Below are positions 42,191 through 51,798 of a stretch of DNA of 64,000 bases, in pieces. Below the pieces are notes generated by a model. It was not told the origin of the DNA, searched no databases, and saw nothing but the letters and a program-made list of their open reading frames with translations. The position numbers and the translations under genes are program-made. Source of the DNA: an uncultured Pseudomonadota bacterium (GTDB lineage Bacteria; Pseudomonadota; Alphaproteobacteria; RF32; CAG-239). The stretch is from assembly GCA_949295025.1 (NCBI GenBank), contig CASFJK010000004.1:1-64000 (forward strand), given 5' to 3'. Numbering within the stretch: the first letter of the stretch is position 1; every line of letters begins with the position of its first letter.

Positions 42191-42319
42191 GCCTTGTATA
42201 ATGGGCGATTAGTGCAGAAACTGCGAATAAAATTTTCAGTCATGTACTATTTTGTACACTCCTTCAAATTTTTTCTGGTTTCTTACTACTCACCGCATTC
42301 TCCAAGCCTTTATAAAAGC
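42191..42319 (+). repeat. Palindromic repeat element, copy B
   Basis: It begins CTTGTATAATGGGCGATTAGTGC and ends CATTCTCCAAGCC with TTTATAAAAGC; the two ends are imperfect inverted repeats (GCTTGTATAATGG against GCTTTTATAAAGG). GCAG-AAA-CTGC is a small hairpin near the left end. The central hairpin has TGTAC-TATTTT-GTACA at the apex (42243-42258) and arms GAATAAAATTTT/AAATTTTTTC. The open frame through it gives YNGRLVQKLRIKFSVMYYFV, as in copy A at its start and end. Confidence 0.75.
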
Positions 42320-42445
42320 TCGTATAATGGGAAACTAAAGCAATTTATCGTTGTCTCGAAAAATCCATGTACCCTTTTGTACATTAGAATTTTTCTCGCT
42401 CCTAAAATCACTCTATTTCCCTCGTCCTTCGATTTTTATAAAGGC
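42318..42445 (+). repeat. Palindromic repeat element, copy C
   Basis: It starts GCTCGTATAATGGG directly at the end of copy B and ends CCTTCGATTTTTATAAAGGC. Most of the interior differs from copies A and B. Even so it keeps the apex ATGTAC-CCTTTT-GTACAT (42367-42384) and complementary arms CGAAAAAT/ATTTTTCTCG. Hairpin conservation with different arm sequence is the notable point. The frame is also open. Confidence 0.7.
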
Positions 42446-42492
42446 TTGTATAATGGACGATTAGTGCAGAAACTGCGAATAAAATTTTCAGT
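42444..42492 (+). repeat. Palindromic repeat element, copy D (truncated)
   Basis: A 49-base left-end fragment matching the start of copy B with a single mismatch (TAATGGACGATT against TAATGGGCGATT), running through GCAGAAACTGCGAATAAAATTTTCAG. It breaks off before the central hairpin, about ten bases ahead of the hydrogenase-gene terminator. Confidence 0.75.
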
Positions 42493-42501
42493 TTGAAAAA
42501 A

Positions 42502-42525
42502 AAGCCCTGATTTTTATCAGGGCTT
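42502..42525 (-). terminator. Terminator of the hydrogenase gene (minus strand)
   Basis: On the minus strand AAGCCCTGA-TAAAAA-TCAGGGCTT, followed by a T-run of eight. Confidence 0.85.
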
Positions 42526-42544
42526 AGAATGATATTTTTTTAAG

Positions 42545-44014
42545 TTATTTTTCACCGACTTTGGTTTCAAAAGTTAATTTATCGCCGGTTGCAGCATAGG
42601 TTTCAATAGTACGTGCAGCTTTTTTAGCCAGAGCAACGCATCCCGGACCAGAGACGCAGCCGCCTTCACAGCACATAACTTCAATCATGTTGTTTTCTGA
42701 GCCTTTTTGGGCATAACGTTTTAATAATTTGATGCTGTCTTTAGTTAAACCATCAATTTTTTCAGGACGGAAATCAACTTGACCGTCGACTAAAGATTGT
42801 ACGGCTCCGGCAACACCTCCGCTGACGGGGAACAAGCGACCTTGAGCACAAGATACTTTTGTAAATTCTTCTTCTCCGGCAGAAAGAACATCTACATTTT
42901 GAGCTAAAAACATGGCTGCAATTTCTTCAAATGTCAGAACATAATCGACATATGGATCAGATTCAGCTTCAACACGTTTGGCTAAACAAGGACCAACAAA
43001 TACGGCAATGCATTCAGGTTGTTCTTTTTTAACAAGCTCTGCAGTGTAGTACATTGGAGTGTGGGTGTTGGAGACAAAAGGTTTTAATTCTGGAATATGA
43101 ATTTCTGCAGCGCGGAAATATGCCGGACAGCAAGAAGTGGTCATGAAGTTGGCTCCTTCTTTCATTCTTTCCAAAAATTCGGCAGCTTCTTTTTGGGTGG
43201 TGATGTCTGCTCCGACAGCTACTTCAACAACCTCATCGAAACCAACTTTTTTCAAGGCAGCTACTAAATTTTGTGGTTTGCCGTTAAACTGTCCAATGAC
43301 AGCTGGAGCAACCATAGCCACAACTTTTTTATCTGTTTCATGAATTTGTTTTAAGACATCAACCATTTGAGAGCGTTCAACAATTGCACCAAAGGGGCAG
43401 GAGGCTAAGCACTTACCACAAGAAATGCATTTTGTGTGATCAATGTGTTCAATCCCGTTTTCATCTTTGCTGATTGCACCTACAGGGCAAGCATCTTCGC
43501 ATGGAAGTTTGGTTTTGATGATGGCACCATAAGGGCAAGATTCTTTGCATATGCCGCAGTTGATGCACAAGCTCTCATCAATATGGGCTTTGCCATTTAC
43601 GAAGCTAATTGCTTTTTTGGGGCAATTTTCTTGGCAAGGACGAGCAAAACATCCTTGGCACATATTGCTTACAATATGGTGCGGTTTGGCACAACGATTA
43701 CATGCTGACGGGATGACGGCAATCTGGCTAGCAACTAAGACTTTGCGTTCTAAAGCCATTTTTCCAAATTCTGCCAATGAGTGAGCATTGGCATCTATAC
43801 CGTCGTCAGGGCTGAAACCCATTGCTGTTAAACATTGTTCTTTAATGATTTGGCGGTCTTTTTCTAATGAACCGCGAAATGGTGTAGAGTCATCCGGTTT
43901 AATATCGTTAGGGATATTATCAGCATGAGCAAATTTATCATTAAAGTAGTGCTTGGCAACTTCAATTAAAATTTTAGTGCGCATGAAATTGGCATTATTT
44001 TTTTGCGTTAACAA
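42545..44014 (-). CDS. [FeFe] hydrogenase, monomeric (group B-like)
   Basis: 489 residues. The N-terminal part carries Cys-rich Fe-S motifs (CNRC near 105, CQGCFARPCQENC 119-131) and two ferredoxin-type 4Fe-4S sites (CINCGICKESCP from 150, CISCGKCLASCP from 196). The H-cluster domain has TSCCP (293-297), GPCLAKR (341-347) and EVMCCEGGC (445-453), the three active-site motifs in variant form (Gly-Pro-Cys, no Trp after SCCP). This resembles group B enzymes. It catalyses 2H+ + 2e- to H2, probably ferredoxin-linked. TTG start with AAGGA upstream. Maturases HydEFG are not in the window. Confidence 0.88.
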   Translation of the reverse strand: MLTQKNNANFMRTKILIEVAKHYFNDKFAHADNIPNDIKPDDSTPFRGSLEKDRQIIKEQCLTAMGFSPDDGIDANAHSLAEFGKMALERKVLVASQIAVIPSACNRCAKPHHIVSNMCQGCFARPCQENCPKKAISFVNGKAHIDESLCINCGICKESCPYGAIIKTKLPCEDACPVGAISKDENGIEHIDHTKCISCGKCLASCPFGAIVERSQMVDVLKQIHETDKKVVAMVAPAVIGQFNGKPQNLVAALKKVGFDEVVEVAVGADITTQKEAAEFLERMKEGANFMTTSCCPAYFRAAEIHIPELKPFVSNTHTPMYYTAELVKKEQPECIAVFVGPCLAKRVEAESDPYVDYVLTFEEIAAMFLAQNVDVLSAGEEEFTKVSCAQGRLFPVSGGVAGAVQSLVDGQVDFRPEKIDGLTKDSIKLLKRYAQKGSENNMIEVMCCEGGCVSGPGCVALAKKAARTIETYAATGDKLTFETKVGEK

Positions 44015-44177
44015 TCTTTTATTCCTTCTGTTAGAGTTGTTTTAGGGAAAGATTTTATTTTTATACTTAATACTAATTTTTTAACACATGAAAAGCTTCC
44101 GTCAAGGTAAAATATTTTGTTTATAAAATATGTTTTTAGGTAAGTTTTCTTCAGTTGTTAGCAAAAAAGTAATTGTC

Positions 44178-44206
44178 TTGCCTTAAAAATAAGAGATAAT
44201 TATAAT
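44178..44206 (+). promoter_or_regulatory. Promoter for the EAL-like gene pair
   Basis: TTGCCT (44178-44183), 17 bases, perfect TATAAT (44201-44206), about 30 bases before the ATG at 44237. The remaining part of the 44015-44227 gap shows nothing else recognisable. Confidence 0.65.
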
Positions 44207-44236
44207 GATATTGCTATAATTTGAGGAATGTGGGCG

Positions 44237-45514
44237 ATGGCAAAAAAAGTGATATATGAAAAATATTTGTTGGATGCACTGGACCGTGTGGCCCGTAATC
44301 CAAGCGGATATTCTGTCTTGTATATACATATATCCAAATTGCGCCCCAAAAACAGACATCCCGAGTTTGTAAAAATTTTTGCAAAATTGTTTGATAGTGT
44401 TGCCGGAAATGCGAAAGGAACACTGTTTATTCTTTCTAACGGAGATTTTGCAATTTTAGGACGAGATATTACGCATGAGGTGATTGATGAAGCTGTTTTG
44501 AAGCTGCGAGATGGTTTGTCTACGGATCCAATTTTGCATACTCATGATAGTAATGATTTTTTTGAAATTTATGATTTTCCGAAAGATTTTGCGGCTTTTT
44601 ATGAATATATTGCTCAGATGAAAGAGCAGGCTTGGGTTGCAGTTCAACAAGATGAGGTTAATCAAAAACGTCCAGTTCGGGTGGATGAGATTGATGATTT
44701 GATTACTGCACTTGATTTTATTGATATTAGCGAAATTGTAAAAAGACAAAGCGTGTTGAAACTTGGAGCAGATAAGTCGTTTCATGTTTGGTTTCAAGAG
44801 TTTTTTGTTGCCGTTAAGGATTTGGTGAAAAAATTTGATCCTCAGTTAGATTTACTCGCAAACCGTTGGTTGTTTTATTATTTTACGCAGGCTTTGGATA
44901 AAAAAACAATGGCTGCTTTTTCTACTTCCAGTTTGAAAAATTGGCCACAAGTTATTAGTTTGAACTTAAATCTTTCATCAGTCTTTTCTCAGACTTTTGT
45001 GAATTTTGCAAAAAATTTTTTGAAGCCAGAGCAAAAGATTATTGTTGAAGTGCAGTTAATGGATGTTTTTAATAATTTACCCACATATTTCAAAGCAAAA
45101 GAGATTTTGCGTAGCGGCGGGCATAAATTGTTAATAGATGCGGTTTCTCCCATGACATTAAAAATGCTGAATATTGCTAAATTGGATCCTGATTTGGTAA
45201 AAATTTTTTGGGAACCCTTGTTAGAATATGATGTTGATAATGAGGGGCTGAGAAAGATTATTGCTCATGTTGGGCGAGAAAATGTCATTTTGGCAAAATG
45301 TGATGATGAAAAAGCTATCAAGTGGGGTGTGAAATATGGCATAACATCTTTTCAGGGACCTTATATTGATAGTTTGGAAGTGGCTCTTTTACGGCGTCAG
45401 TGTCCAGAGGCTAAGAATTGTTCTATGGCCGAATGTTTGAAGAGAAAACGTTTGCTTTCAGGTTGGTATCGAGAAGGATGCCATAATAAAAAATGTTTGG
45501 AAACTATATTGTAG
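44237..45514 (+). CDS. Degenerate EAL-domain protein (paralogue 1)
   Basis: 425 residues from the ATG at 44237, nine bases after GAGGA; the ATG at 44228 lies too close to it. The N-terminal half (about 1-150) may be a decayed GGDEF-like or regulatory domain. The C-terminal ~250 residues follow the EAL order: FQEFFVAV (EAL site), LNLNLSS (Asn), VEVQLMD (Glu), LIDAVSP in place of DDFG, LDPDLVKI (Lys), LAKCDDE in place of AEGVE, and FQGPYI. Loss of the second Asp and of the AEG Glu predicts no c-di-GMP hydrolysis. A Cys-rich tail (CPEAKNCSMAEC) is unusual. Confidence 0.65.
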   Translation: MAKKVIYEKYLLDALDRVARNPSGYSVLYIHISKLRPKNRHPEFVKIFAKLFDSVAGNAKGTLFILSNGDFAILGRDITHEVIDEAVLKLRDGLSTDPILHTHDSNDFFEIYDFPKDFAAFYEYIAQMKEQAWVAVQQDEVNQKRPVRVDEIDDLITALDFIDISEIVKRQSVLKLGADKSFHVWFQEFFVAVKDLVKKFDPQLDLLANRWLFYYFTQALDKKTMAAFSTSSLKNWPQVISLNLNLSSVFSQTFVNFAKNFLKPEQKIIVEVQLMDVFNNLPTYFKAKEILRSGGHKLLIDAVSPMTLKMLNIAKLDPDLVKIFWEPLLEYDVDNEGLRKIIAHVGRENVILAKCDDEKAIKWGVKYGITSFQGPYIDSLEVALLRRQCPEAKNCSMAECLKRKRLLSGWYREGCHNKKCLETIL

Positions 45515-45523
45515 GGGCGGAAA

Positions 45524-46789
45524 ATGGTTATTTTTAGTAAAAATATGGAATTGTCCCTGGCACAAAAAGATTCAGTTGTTTTTGATTTTTTATATAAACT
45601 TGAAAATGGTTTTTCAAATTATTTTGCCTTATATTTGTTTGTCAGCAAATTGCAAAATAAATTAAAAATATCTCAAAAACAAGCAGTGTTTGACACTTTT
45701 GATGATGTGGTTAAAAAAACAAACGGTGAGATTTTTTCACTCGATAATAATGATATTGTTATTATTTTTGGAAAGTCTGCTTATGATGAAATTCAGGCTT
45801 GCTTAATAAAGGCAATGTTCTTATTTCATGATGATCCAAAACTGAAAAATTCTTCAGATTTTTTACATAGCGGCTTGGTTGAAATTTTTGATTTGAAAAC
45901 TCAAGTTGATGATTTTAAGGCGTTGGTTGAAAAGTCAAAAAATGCGGATGATGATGCTTTGTTGTCTAAACAAGCTCCTTTGGAACCCAGTCGGGTTTCT
46001 GCAAATATTTTAGCTAATCGGAAATTGAAACGAGAACTTACTCCAACTATTTTGGCTAAAATGCAAAAGGCTTTATCAATGATGGATTTTTCCAGCATGA
46101 TTAGAAGGCAATCCGTATGTGCGGTTATTGGAAAGTCGGCTCCTCAAATGATTTTTGATGAAGTCTTTGTTTCTATTGCCGATCTTAGAGATATGTTGAT
46201 GCCTGATGTAGATTTGTTTTCAAATCCGTGGTTGTTTATGTATCTGACTGAAACTTTGGATAAACGAGTTTTGGCAAGTTTGGGACGGCACGACGATGGT
46301 GCTTTGACCAGTAATTTTAGTTTGAACATGAATGTTTCTACTATTTTTTCTGATGATTTTTTGGAGTTTGATGAAAATCTTAATCCGGTGCAGCGTTCCA
46401 CAATTGTATTAGAATTTCAGTTGATAGATATTTTTAGTGATATTAAAGCTTTTATTTTAGCTAAAACTTTTGCTCAATATCGTGGCTATAAAATTTGTAT
46501 TGATGGCATTACGGTAGATAAACTGCAATATATTGATAGAGAAAATTTGCAGAGCGATTTAATTAAAATTATTTGGCATCCTTCTTTTATGGACATTATC
46601 AGAGAAGATAAACATTTTACTGATTATGTTAATAAGTTGGAGCGTTCACGTATGATTTTGTGTCGCGTAGATGATCCGCAAGCTGTTGAAATAGGAAACT
46701 CACTCGGTATCAATCTTTATCAAGGTCGATATATTCAGCGCCTGCTTGCAGCACAACCGCGCAAAACAATATTTAATATAAAAAAATAG
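45524..46789 (+). CDS. Degenerate EAL-domain protein (paralogue 2)
   Basis: 421 residues. Same layout as the preceding gene: IRRQSVCAVIGKSAPQMIFD and FDEVFVSIADL match its KRQSVLKLGADKSFHVWF and FQEFFVAVKDL, then LNMNVSTIF, VLEFQLIDIFSD, CIDGITVDKL (DDFG position), SDLIKIIW, LCRVDDPQAVEIG and LYQGRYI. The catalytic Asp pair and AEG Glu are again absent. The Cys-rich tail of paralogue 1 is missing. It starts ten bases after its neighbour, so the two form an operon and may form a heterodimer. Confidence 0.65.
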   Translation: MVIFSKNMELSLAQKDSVVFDFLYKLENGFSNYFALYLFVSKLQNKLKISQKQAVFDTFDDVVKKTNGEIFSLDNNDIVIIFGKSAYDEIQACLIKAMFLFHDDPKLKNSSDFLHSGLVEIFDLKTQVDDFKALVEKSKNADDDALLSKQAPLEPSRVSANILANRKLKRELTPTILAKMQKALSMMDFSSMIRRQSVCAVIGKSAPQMIFDEVFVSIADLRDMLMPDVDLFSNPWLFMYLTETLDKRVLASLGRHDDGALTSNFSLNMNVSTIFSDDFLEFDENLNPVQRSTIVLEFQLIDIFSDIKAFILAKTFAQYRGYKICIDGITVDKLQYIDRENLQSDLIKIIWHPSFMDIIREDKHFTDYVNKLERSRMILCRVDDPQAVEIGNSLGINLYQGRYIQRLLAAQPRKTIFNIKK

Positions 46790-46801
46790 CCGTATTGATA
46801 A

Positions 46802-46837
46802 AAAAAAGACCTCTTCTAATGAAGAGGTCTTTTTTTT
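46802..46837. terminator. Bidirectional terminator between the EAL pair and the RND operon
   Basis: AAAAAGACCTCTTC-TAAT-GAAGAGGTCTTTTT, a 14-base perfect stem with A-run and T-run, serving convergent operons. Confidence 0.93.
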
Positions 46838-46850
46838 AGGTTGTCTTATC

Positions 46851-49800
46851 TTATTTCTTTTTAGCGGAAAATTGTTCATATTCCGGTTTGCCACGTGTCC
46901 ATTCATACGTTTTTTCACGCATGGTTTGGAATAATACGTACAATAATGGAATAACAATCAAACCGGCTGCTGTACCAACTAACATTCCGTAAAATACCGG
47001 AACACCAATGGCTACACGGCTGGCAGCACCGGCGCCCGTTGCCACAATCATCGGCCATACACCCAAAATGAAGGTGAAGGCTGTCATTAATACGGCACGG
47101 AAACGTTCTTTGGTACCAACCATGGCAGCTTTAACGATACTTGAGCCGCGTTCTCTTTCTTCTTTAGAGAACTCAACAATCAAAATAGCGTTTTTACTAG
47201 CCAAACCGACCAGCAAAATCAAACCTAACTGTGCGTAAATGCTCAATGGAAGATTGCAGATGAAAAGTCCGGCTAAAGCTCCCAGCATAGCCACTGTTAC
47301 AGAGGTTAATACAGGCAACGGAGTTGACCAGCTTTCGTATTGAGCAACCAAGAACAAGTAACCAAATGTGATGGCCAAAGCTAACAGATAGCCGATTTGA
47401 CCTTGGTTAGATTTTTCTTGATAACTCATACCAGACCAGTCATAACTAAAGCCGGTTGGCAATGTTTTGGACATATTTTCAACTGCAGTCATAGCTTGAC
47501 CGGTACTAACCGAATCGTTTTGTACGGCGGTGATTGTTGCACTCGGGTATTGGTTATAACGAGTTACAACGCGCGGAGACAAAATTTTGGTCAGTTTTAC
47601 CAAAGAACCTAACGGTACCATCTGTCCGGTTGTGCTTTGAACATAAAGATCTTTGATGCTTTCAATATCTTTACGGTTAGCCCAATCGGCTTGAATGATA
47701 ACTTGGTTAACTTGAGTACCAAAGTTAACGTCATTGATGTAGCTTGAGCCAAGATAGTTTTGCAAGGTTGAGAAAATGTTTCCGACTGGAACTTTCATGG
47801 CTTCGGCTTTTTCACGGTTAATATCTACGTAGATATTCGGCGTTTTTGCTGTGTAAGTTGTATATGCATATTGAATTTCAGGCATTTGATTCAACTTAGC
47901 AAGCATGCCTTGCAAAGCGGCATCGATTTTTTGCGGATTATCCGTATCCATGGATTGCAAACGATAATCCATACCACCACTGTTACCAAGACCCGGAATA
48001 GCAGGCATTTCAAAAAGTTGAATATCTGCTTCAGGCATACCGATGAGTTTGGAACGAATACTGTTCAAAATGTTGGTAGAATAGAGTTCCGGATCGGTAC
48101 GTTCATTCCATGGTTTTAAGATGATGATACCCATACCAACGTTTTCACCACTACCACCAATCATTGATGTACCAACCACGTTCATAACGCCACTTACACC
48201 CGGTTCATTTTTCAAAATCGGGTAAATTTTATCAATGAACTTTTGGGTGCGTTCACGAGATGCACCTTCAGGAAGTTGAATGTTCATCATGATAACGCCT
48301 TGATCTTCACTCGGAATGAATGAAGTGTGGCTGATTTTTAAGAAAGCATAGTTTCCTAAAACCAAAAGTCCAAGCAAGATGGCTACAACACCAACTTTAC
48401 GACCAATCAAAGCTACAATACCGGTATAACGGTCACGCGCAAAGTTCAAATATTTGTTGAAGATGTATAACGGACCACTGGTATAAGGTTTTAACGGTCT
48501 TAACAAGGTTGCACACAAAGCGGGTGACAATGTTAAAGCGTTAACAGAAGAGAAAAATACGGCGGTAGAAATAGCAACAGCAAATTGTTGATAAATTCTA
48601 CCGGTAATACCACCCATGAAGCCTACCGGTACAAAGATGGCCAACAGCACGAGGGTGGTTGCAATAACGGCGCCGGATACTTGTTCCATAGCTTTGATAG
48701 TTGCTTCTTTCGGGGTGAGACCTTCGTTTTCCATCAAATACAAAACACGTTCAACCACCACAATCGCATCATCCACAACCAGACCGATTGCCAGTACCAA
48801 ACCAAACAATGTTAACATGTTGATGCTGTATCCTAAGGCGGACATAACGGCAAAGGTTGCAAACAATGATACCGGAATGGTTAAAGAAGGCACCAAAGTA
48901 GCACGCCAGTCTTGTAAGAAAAGGTAGCAAACACCAATTACAAGAGCAAAGGTTAAGATAAGGGTGAAGACCACTTCTTCAATAGATGCACTAATATAGT
49001 TGGTAGCATCATAACCAATGAGGTAGGTTAAGTCATCGGGGAAGAAGGTTGCCAATCTTGCCAATTCTTTTTTGACACCATCCATAGTTTCCAATGCGTT
49101 TGCACCAGACAACAGGTTCATGGCAATGGTAACGGACGGAGCATTGTTGAATTGAGATGTGATGCTATAGCTTTCTTGTCCGATTTCAACACGGGCAATA
49201 TCTTTTAAATAGACCAAGCCGCCTTGTTCTGCGGTTCTGACAACAATGTTTTCAAAGTCTTTAACCTCATTCAAACGACCTTGGGTCTGTAATGAATAGA
49301 CCATTTGTTGATTGCCATCACCGGGCATGGCGCCGACTTTACCTAAAGAAGGTTGATAGTTTTGGCTTTCAATGGCTGCGGTGATTGTATCAAGCGGCAA
49401 GTTCAAAGATGCAATTTTATCGGCATCCAACCAAACACGCATGGATGAAGCAGAAGCGTAAATGTTTACTTCGCCCACACCGTTAACACGGCTTAAGCTG
49501 TTTTTAATGTTGTTTTCAACATAGTCACTCAGTTGTTGGGTGTTAAAGGTTCTGTTCGGTGACAAAATCGTAATAAAGCCCAACATATCGGAAGAACGAC
49601 GTTTTACGGTCAAACCTTGACGTGTTACATCTGATGGCAATTTTGATGTGGCTTGTTGAATACGGTTTTGTACTTTAACTTGAGCCATATCGGGGTCAAC
49701 ACCAACCTTGAAGGTAACGGTTAAGGAGTAACGAGAATCTTCAGATGATGAACTCATGTATAACATGTCTTCAACGCCGTTGATTTCTTCTTCCAACGGA

Positions 49801-49991
49801 ATACCGACGGTTTTAGCGATAACTTCTGCACTTGCACCCGGATATGAAGCTGAAACCACAACCTCAGGCGGGGTGATTTCCGGATACAAAGAAATTGGTA
49901 ATGAAAAGACCGCAATGGCGCCGGCCAAGGTCAAAACGATGGAAATTACCATCGCAAAACGAGGTCTTTCAATGAATATTCTGGAAAACAT
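46851..49991 (-). CDS. RND efflux transporter permease (AcrB/HAE-1 family)
   Basis: 1046 residues, the usual size. It is the proton-driven drug pump of an AcrAB-TolC-like tripartite system in the inner membrane. [19 protein letters not shown] begins helix 1. The helix-4 proton relay Asp pair is in [17 protein letters not shown] (near residue 407), and the porter domain and second membrane half ([21 protein letters not shown]) are complete. It is preceded by the adaptor gene (3-base gap) and the TetR gene. No outer-membrane channel gene adjoins it. Confidence 0.96.
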   Translation of the reverse strand: MFSRIFIERPRFAMVISIVLTLAGAIAVFSLPISLYPEITPPEVVVSASYPGASAEVIAKTVGIPLEEEINGVEDMLYMSSSSEDSRYSLTVTFKVGVDPDMAQVKVQNRIQQATSKLPSDVTRQGLTVKRRSSDMLGFITILSPNRTFNTQQLSDYVENNIKNSLSRVNGVGEVNIYASASSMRVWLDADKIASLNLPLDTITAAIESQNYQPSLGKVGAMPGDGNQQMVYSLQTQGRLNEVKDFENIVVRTAEQGGLVYLKDIARVEIGQESYSITSQFNNAPSVTIAMNLLSGANALETMDGVKKELARLATFFPDDLTYLIGYDATNYISASIEEVVFTLILTFALVIGVCYLFLQDWRATLVPSLTIPVSLFATFAVMSALGYSINMLTLFGLVLAIGLVVDDAIVVVERVLYLMENEGLTPKEATIKAMEQVSGAVIATTLVLLAIFVPVGFMGGITGRIYQQFAVAISTAVFFSSVNALTLSPALCATLLRPLKPYTSGPLYIFNKYLNFARDRYTGIVALIGRKVGVVAILLGLLVLGNYAFLKISHTSFIPSEDQGVIMMNIQLPEGASRERTQKFIDKIYPILKNEPGVSGVMNVVGTSMIGGSGENVGMGIIILKPWNERTDPELYSTNILNSIRSKLIGMPEADIQLFEMPAIPGLGNSGGMDYRLQSMDTDNPQKIDAALQGMLAKLNQMPEIQYAYTTYTAKTPNIYVDINREKAEAMKVPVGNIFSTLQNYLGSSYINDVNFGTQVNQVIIQADWANRKDIESIKDLYVQSTTGQMVPLGSLVKLTKILSPRVVTRYNQYPSATITAVQNDSVSTGQAMTAVENMSKTLPTGFSYDWSGMSYQEKSNQGQIGYLLALAITFGYLFLVAQYESWSTPLPVLTSVTVAMLGALAGLFICNLPLSIYAQLGLILLVGLASKNAILIVEFSKEERERGSSIVKAAMVGTKERFRAVLMTAFTFILGVWPMIVATGAGAASRVAIGVPVFYGMLVGTAAGLIVIPLLYVLFQTMREKTYEWTRGKPEYEQFSAKKK

Positions 49992-49994
49992 TTG

Positions 49995-51155
49995 TTATTT
50001 TGCCTCCACGGTTTCCGTAACAAGTTGAGCTTTTACTTCTTGTCCGTTTTTGACTTTTTGCAAACCTTGAATGATGACTTTGTCTTCAGGTTTCAAGCCT
50101 TCTAGAACAATTTGATAATCTTCAACCGGATCACCTAAAACAACGCGGCGTTGTTCAGCAATATTATCTTCGGTGACGACAACAACGTAGTTACCATTTT
50201 CATCTTGAGCTAAAGCAGCTTGCGGAACCAAAACGGCCATTTGAGCTGTTTTGTCGCTGATATTGATGTCAACATAGTTGCCCGGAATTAACAAATTGTT
50301 TTTGTTTTCATATTCGGTATAAATATTGATTGTTGCCGAAGATGAATCAATTTCGTTGCTGCTGAATGATGCCAATAAAGGCTCACTGATGGTTTTGCCG
50401 TTTGGCAAAACAAGTTCGGTGCGCATATCTTGGTTACCATCGTTGCGCATACGGGCATTCAAAACATCTTTATCTGTTACGGAAAAGGCAACTCTGATAG
50501 GGCTGACTTGAACAATACGAGCCAAGTTGTCACTGGAGGAGGTGACGTAGTTGCCTTCGGTAATGTTTGCTTTGCCAATATAGCCCGTAAACGGAGCTTT
50601 AATTTCGGTATAATCCAAATCAATTTTTGCTAACTCTAAGTTTGCCTCTGCTTGAGCAACGGCAGCTTTAGCTTGCAAATAGTTGCTTTCAGAAGTATCT
50701 AAGGTTGCTTTTGAAGCATAGTTTTGTTTGCTCAAAGATTTTTGACGTTTGTAATCTCTTTCGGTTTTAACCAAATTTGCTTTGGCACTGTCTAATTCGG
50801 CTTGGCGTAACTCTACGTTAGCGAGATAGCGTTTTTGTTCAATGATAAACAAAATGTCACCTTCGTTAACCAGGCTACCTTCTTTAAACAAAACTTTTTC
50901 AACATAACCGGTAATTTGCGGTTTGAGATCAACACTTTTGATGGCTTCAACACGACCGATATAGCTTCTTTTGGGAGAAACATCTGCGGTTTTAACTTGT
51001 TGAGTTAAAACGTAGGGTGTTCCGCCGCCCATACCAGCCATTCCGCCCATTTGTGGGGTTAAGCGTGCTTTTAAATACCAACCGGCTGCAACGCATAGAA
51101 CCATGATCAAAACTTTTCTAATAATTGTGCTTTTTTTGATTTTTGTAACTTGCAT
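49995..51155 (-). CDS. RND efflux periplasmic adaptor (AcrA family)
   Basis: 386 residues. An uncleaved N-terminal anchor (about residues 9-27; no Cys for lipidation at a lipobox) precedes the membrane-fusion layout. This comprises RSYIGRVEAIKSVDLKPQI (beta-barrel/lipoyl), the LFIIEQKRYLANVELRQAEL helix into a coiled-coil hairpin (about 100-165), LDYTEIKAPFTGYIGKANI (second lipoyl half), and a C-terminal barrel. It links the pump to an outer-membrane channel. Second gene of the operon, four bases after the TetR gene. Confidence 0.95.
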   Translation of the reverse strand: MQVTKIKKSTIIRKVLIMVLCVAAGWYLKARLTPQMGGMAGMGGGTPYVLTQQVKTADVSPKRSYIGRVEAIKSVDLKPQITGYVEKVLFKEGSLVNEGDILFIIEQKRYLANVELRQAELDSAKANLVKTERDYKRQKSLSKQNYASKATLDTSESNYLQAKAAVAQAEANLELAKIDLDYTEIKAPFTGYIGKANITEGNYVTSSSDNLARIVQVSPIRVAFSVTDKDVLNARMRNDGNQDMRTELVLPNGKTISEPLLASFSSNEIDSSSATINIYTEYENKNNLLIPGNYVDINISDKTAQMAVLVPQAALAQDENGNYVVVVTEDNIAEQRRVVLGDPVEDYQIVLEGLKPEDKVIIQGLQKVKNGQEVKAQLVTETVEAK

Positions 51156-51159
51156 TTTA

Positions 51160-51780
51160 TTACTTTCCTCCTAGAATTGCTTTGCTAATCAGGTTATCAA
51201 ACCCTAAGTCAACAAAGGCAATAAAATCCATGTCGGTCGAGTGAGTTATCTCTTGACCAATTGCGCCTTTCCAAAAACATATAAATATTTCAGAGATAAG
51301 GTTTACATTTACACTAGCGCTTATTTCTTCACTTTTTTGTAAGTTTGTCAATGTTTCTTTTAACAATTTGAATGGTAAATCAAGAATGTCATCCAAGCTG
51401 TGTTTGACTTTTTTGTAAATGGTTTCTGACCATTCCATTTGATAAAGAGCAAAGAACATAAACTGGTTGAGCTGTGCATTGTCTTTTATCAATTTTGCCA
51501 TGCAGATAAAATATTTCTTTAGGTCTTCTACCGTCTTTACCTGCGGAACTTCTTTTTTTAAGTGATTTTCTATACGAATGATAACTTCTCTTATCAGAGC
51601 AATCAATAAATCTGGTTTGTTGCGAAAATGCCAATAAACAGCGCCTTTGGTAAAGTTGATGTGTTTTGCAATTTCATCAAAAGTGGTTTTGGAATAGCCT
51701 TTTTCACAAAATAAATCAAGCGCAGCCAAAAGAATGGCTTGGCGGGTTTGTTCTGCTTCTTCTTTTGTTCTTCTAGCCAT
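51160..51780 (-). CDS. TetR-family repressor, AcrR-like
   Basis: 206 residues from the ATG at 51780, which has GAGGA five bases upstream; the longer frame (to 51807) lacks a site. ARRTKEEAEQTRQAILLAALD and KTTFDEIAKHINFTKGAVYWHFRNKPDLL form the TetR helix-turn-helix and are very similar to E. coli AcrR. The ligand-binding C-terminal domain is helical. It heads the efflux operon and very likely represses it through the AcrR-box-like dyad just upstream (51799-51825). Confidence 0.92.
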   Translation of the reverse strand: MARRTKEEAEQTRQAILLAALDLFCEKGYSKTTFDEIAKHINFTKGAVYWHFRNKPDLLIALIREVIIRIENHLKKEVPQVKTVEDLKKYFICMAKLIKDNAQLNQFMFFALYQMEWSETIYKKVKHSLDDILDLPFKLLKETLTNLQKSEEISASVNVNLISEIFICFWKGAIGQEITHSTDMDFIAFVDLGFDNLISKAILGGK

Positions 51781-51798
51781 AGTTTCCTCATTAAAGCA

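Noticed and set aside
42191-42492. CRISPR array
   Set aside because: The repeats are ~120-130 bases, few, unevenly diverged, and abut without unique spacers; no cas genes are near.
42149-42496. Open frame of 115 codons after rodA that could be read as a gene
   Set aside because: It consists of the palindromic repeat copies (YNGRLVQKLRIKFS occurs twice) plus the overlapped rodA end, with no ribosome binding site. The open frame is a property of the repeat, not an independent gene.
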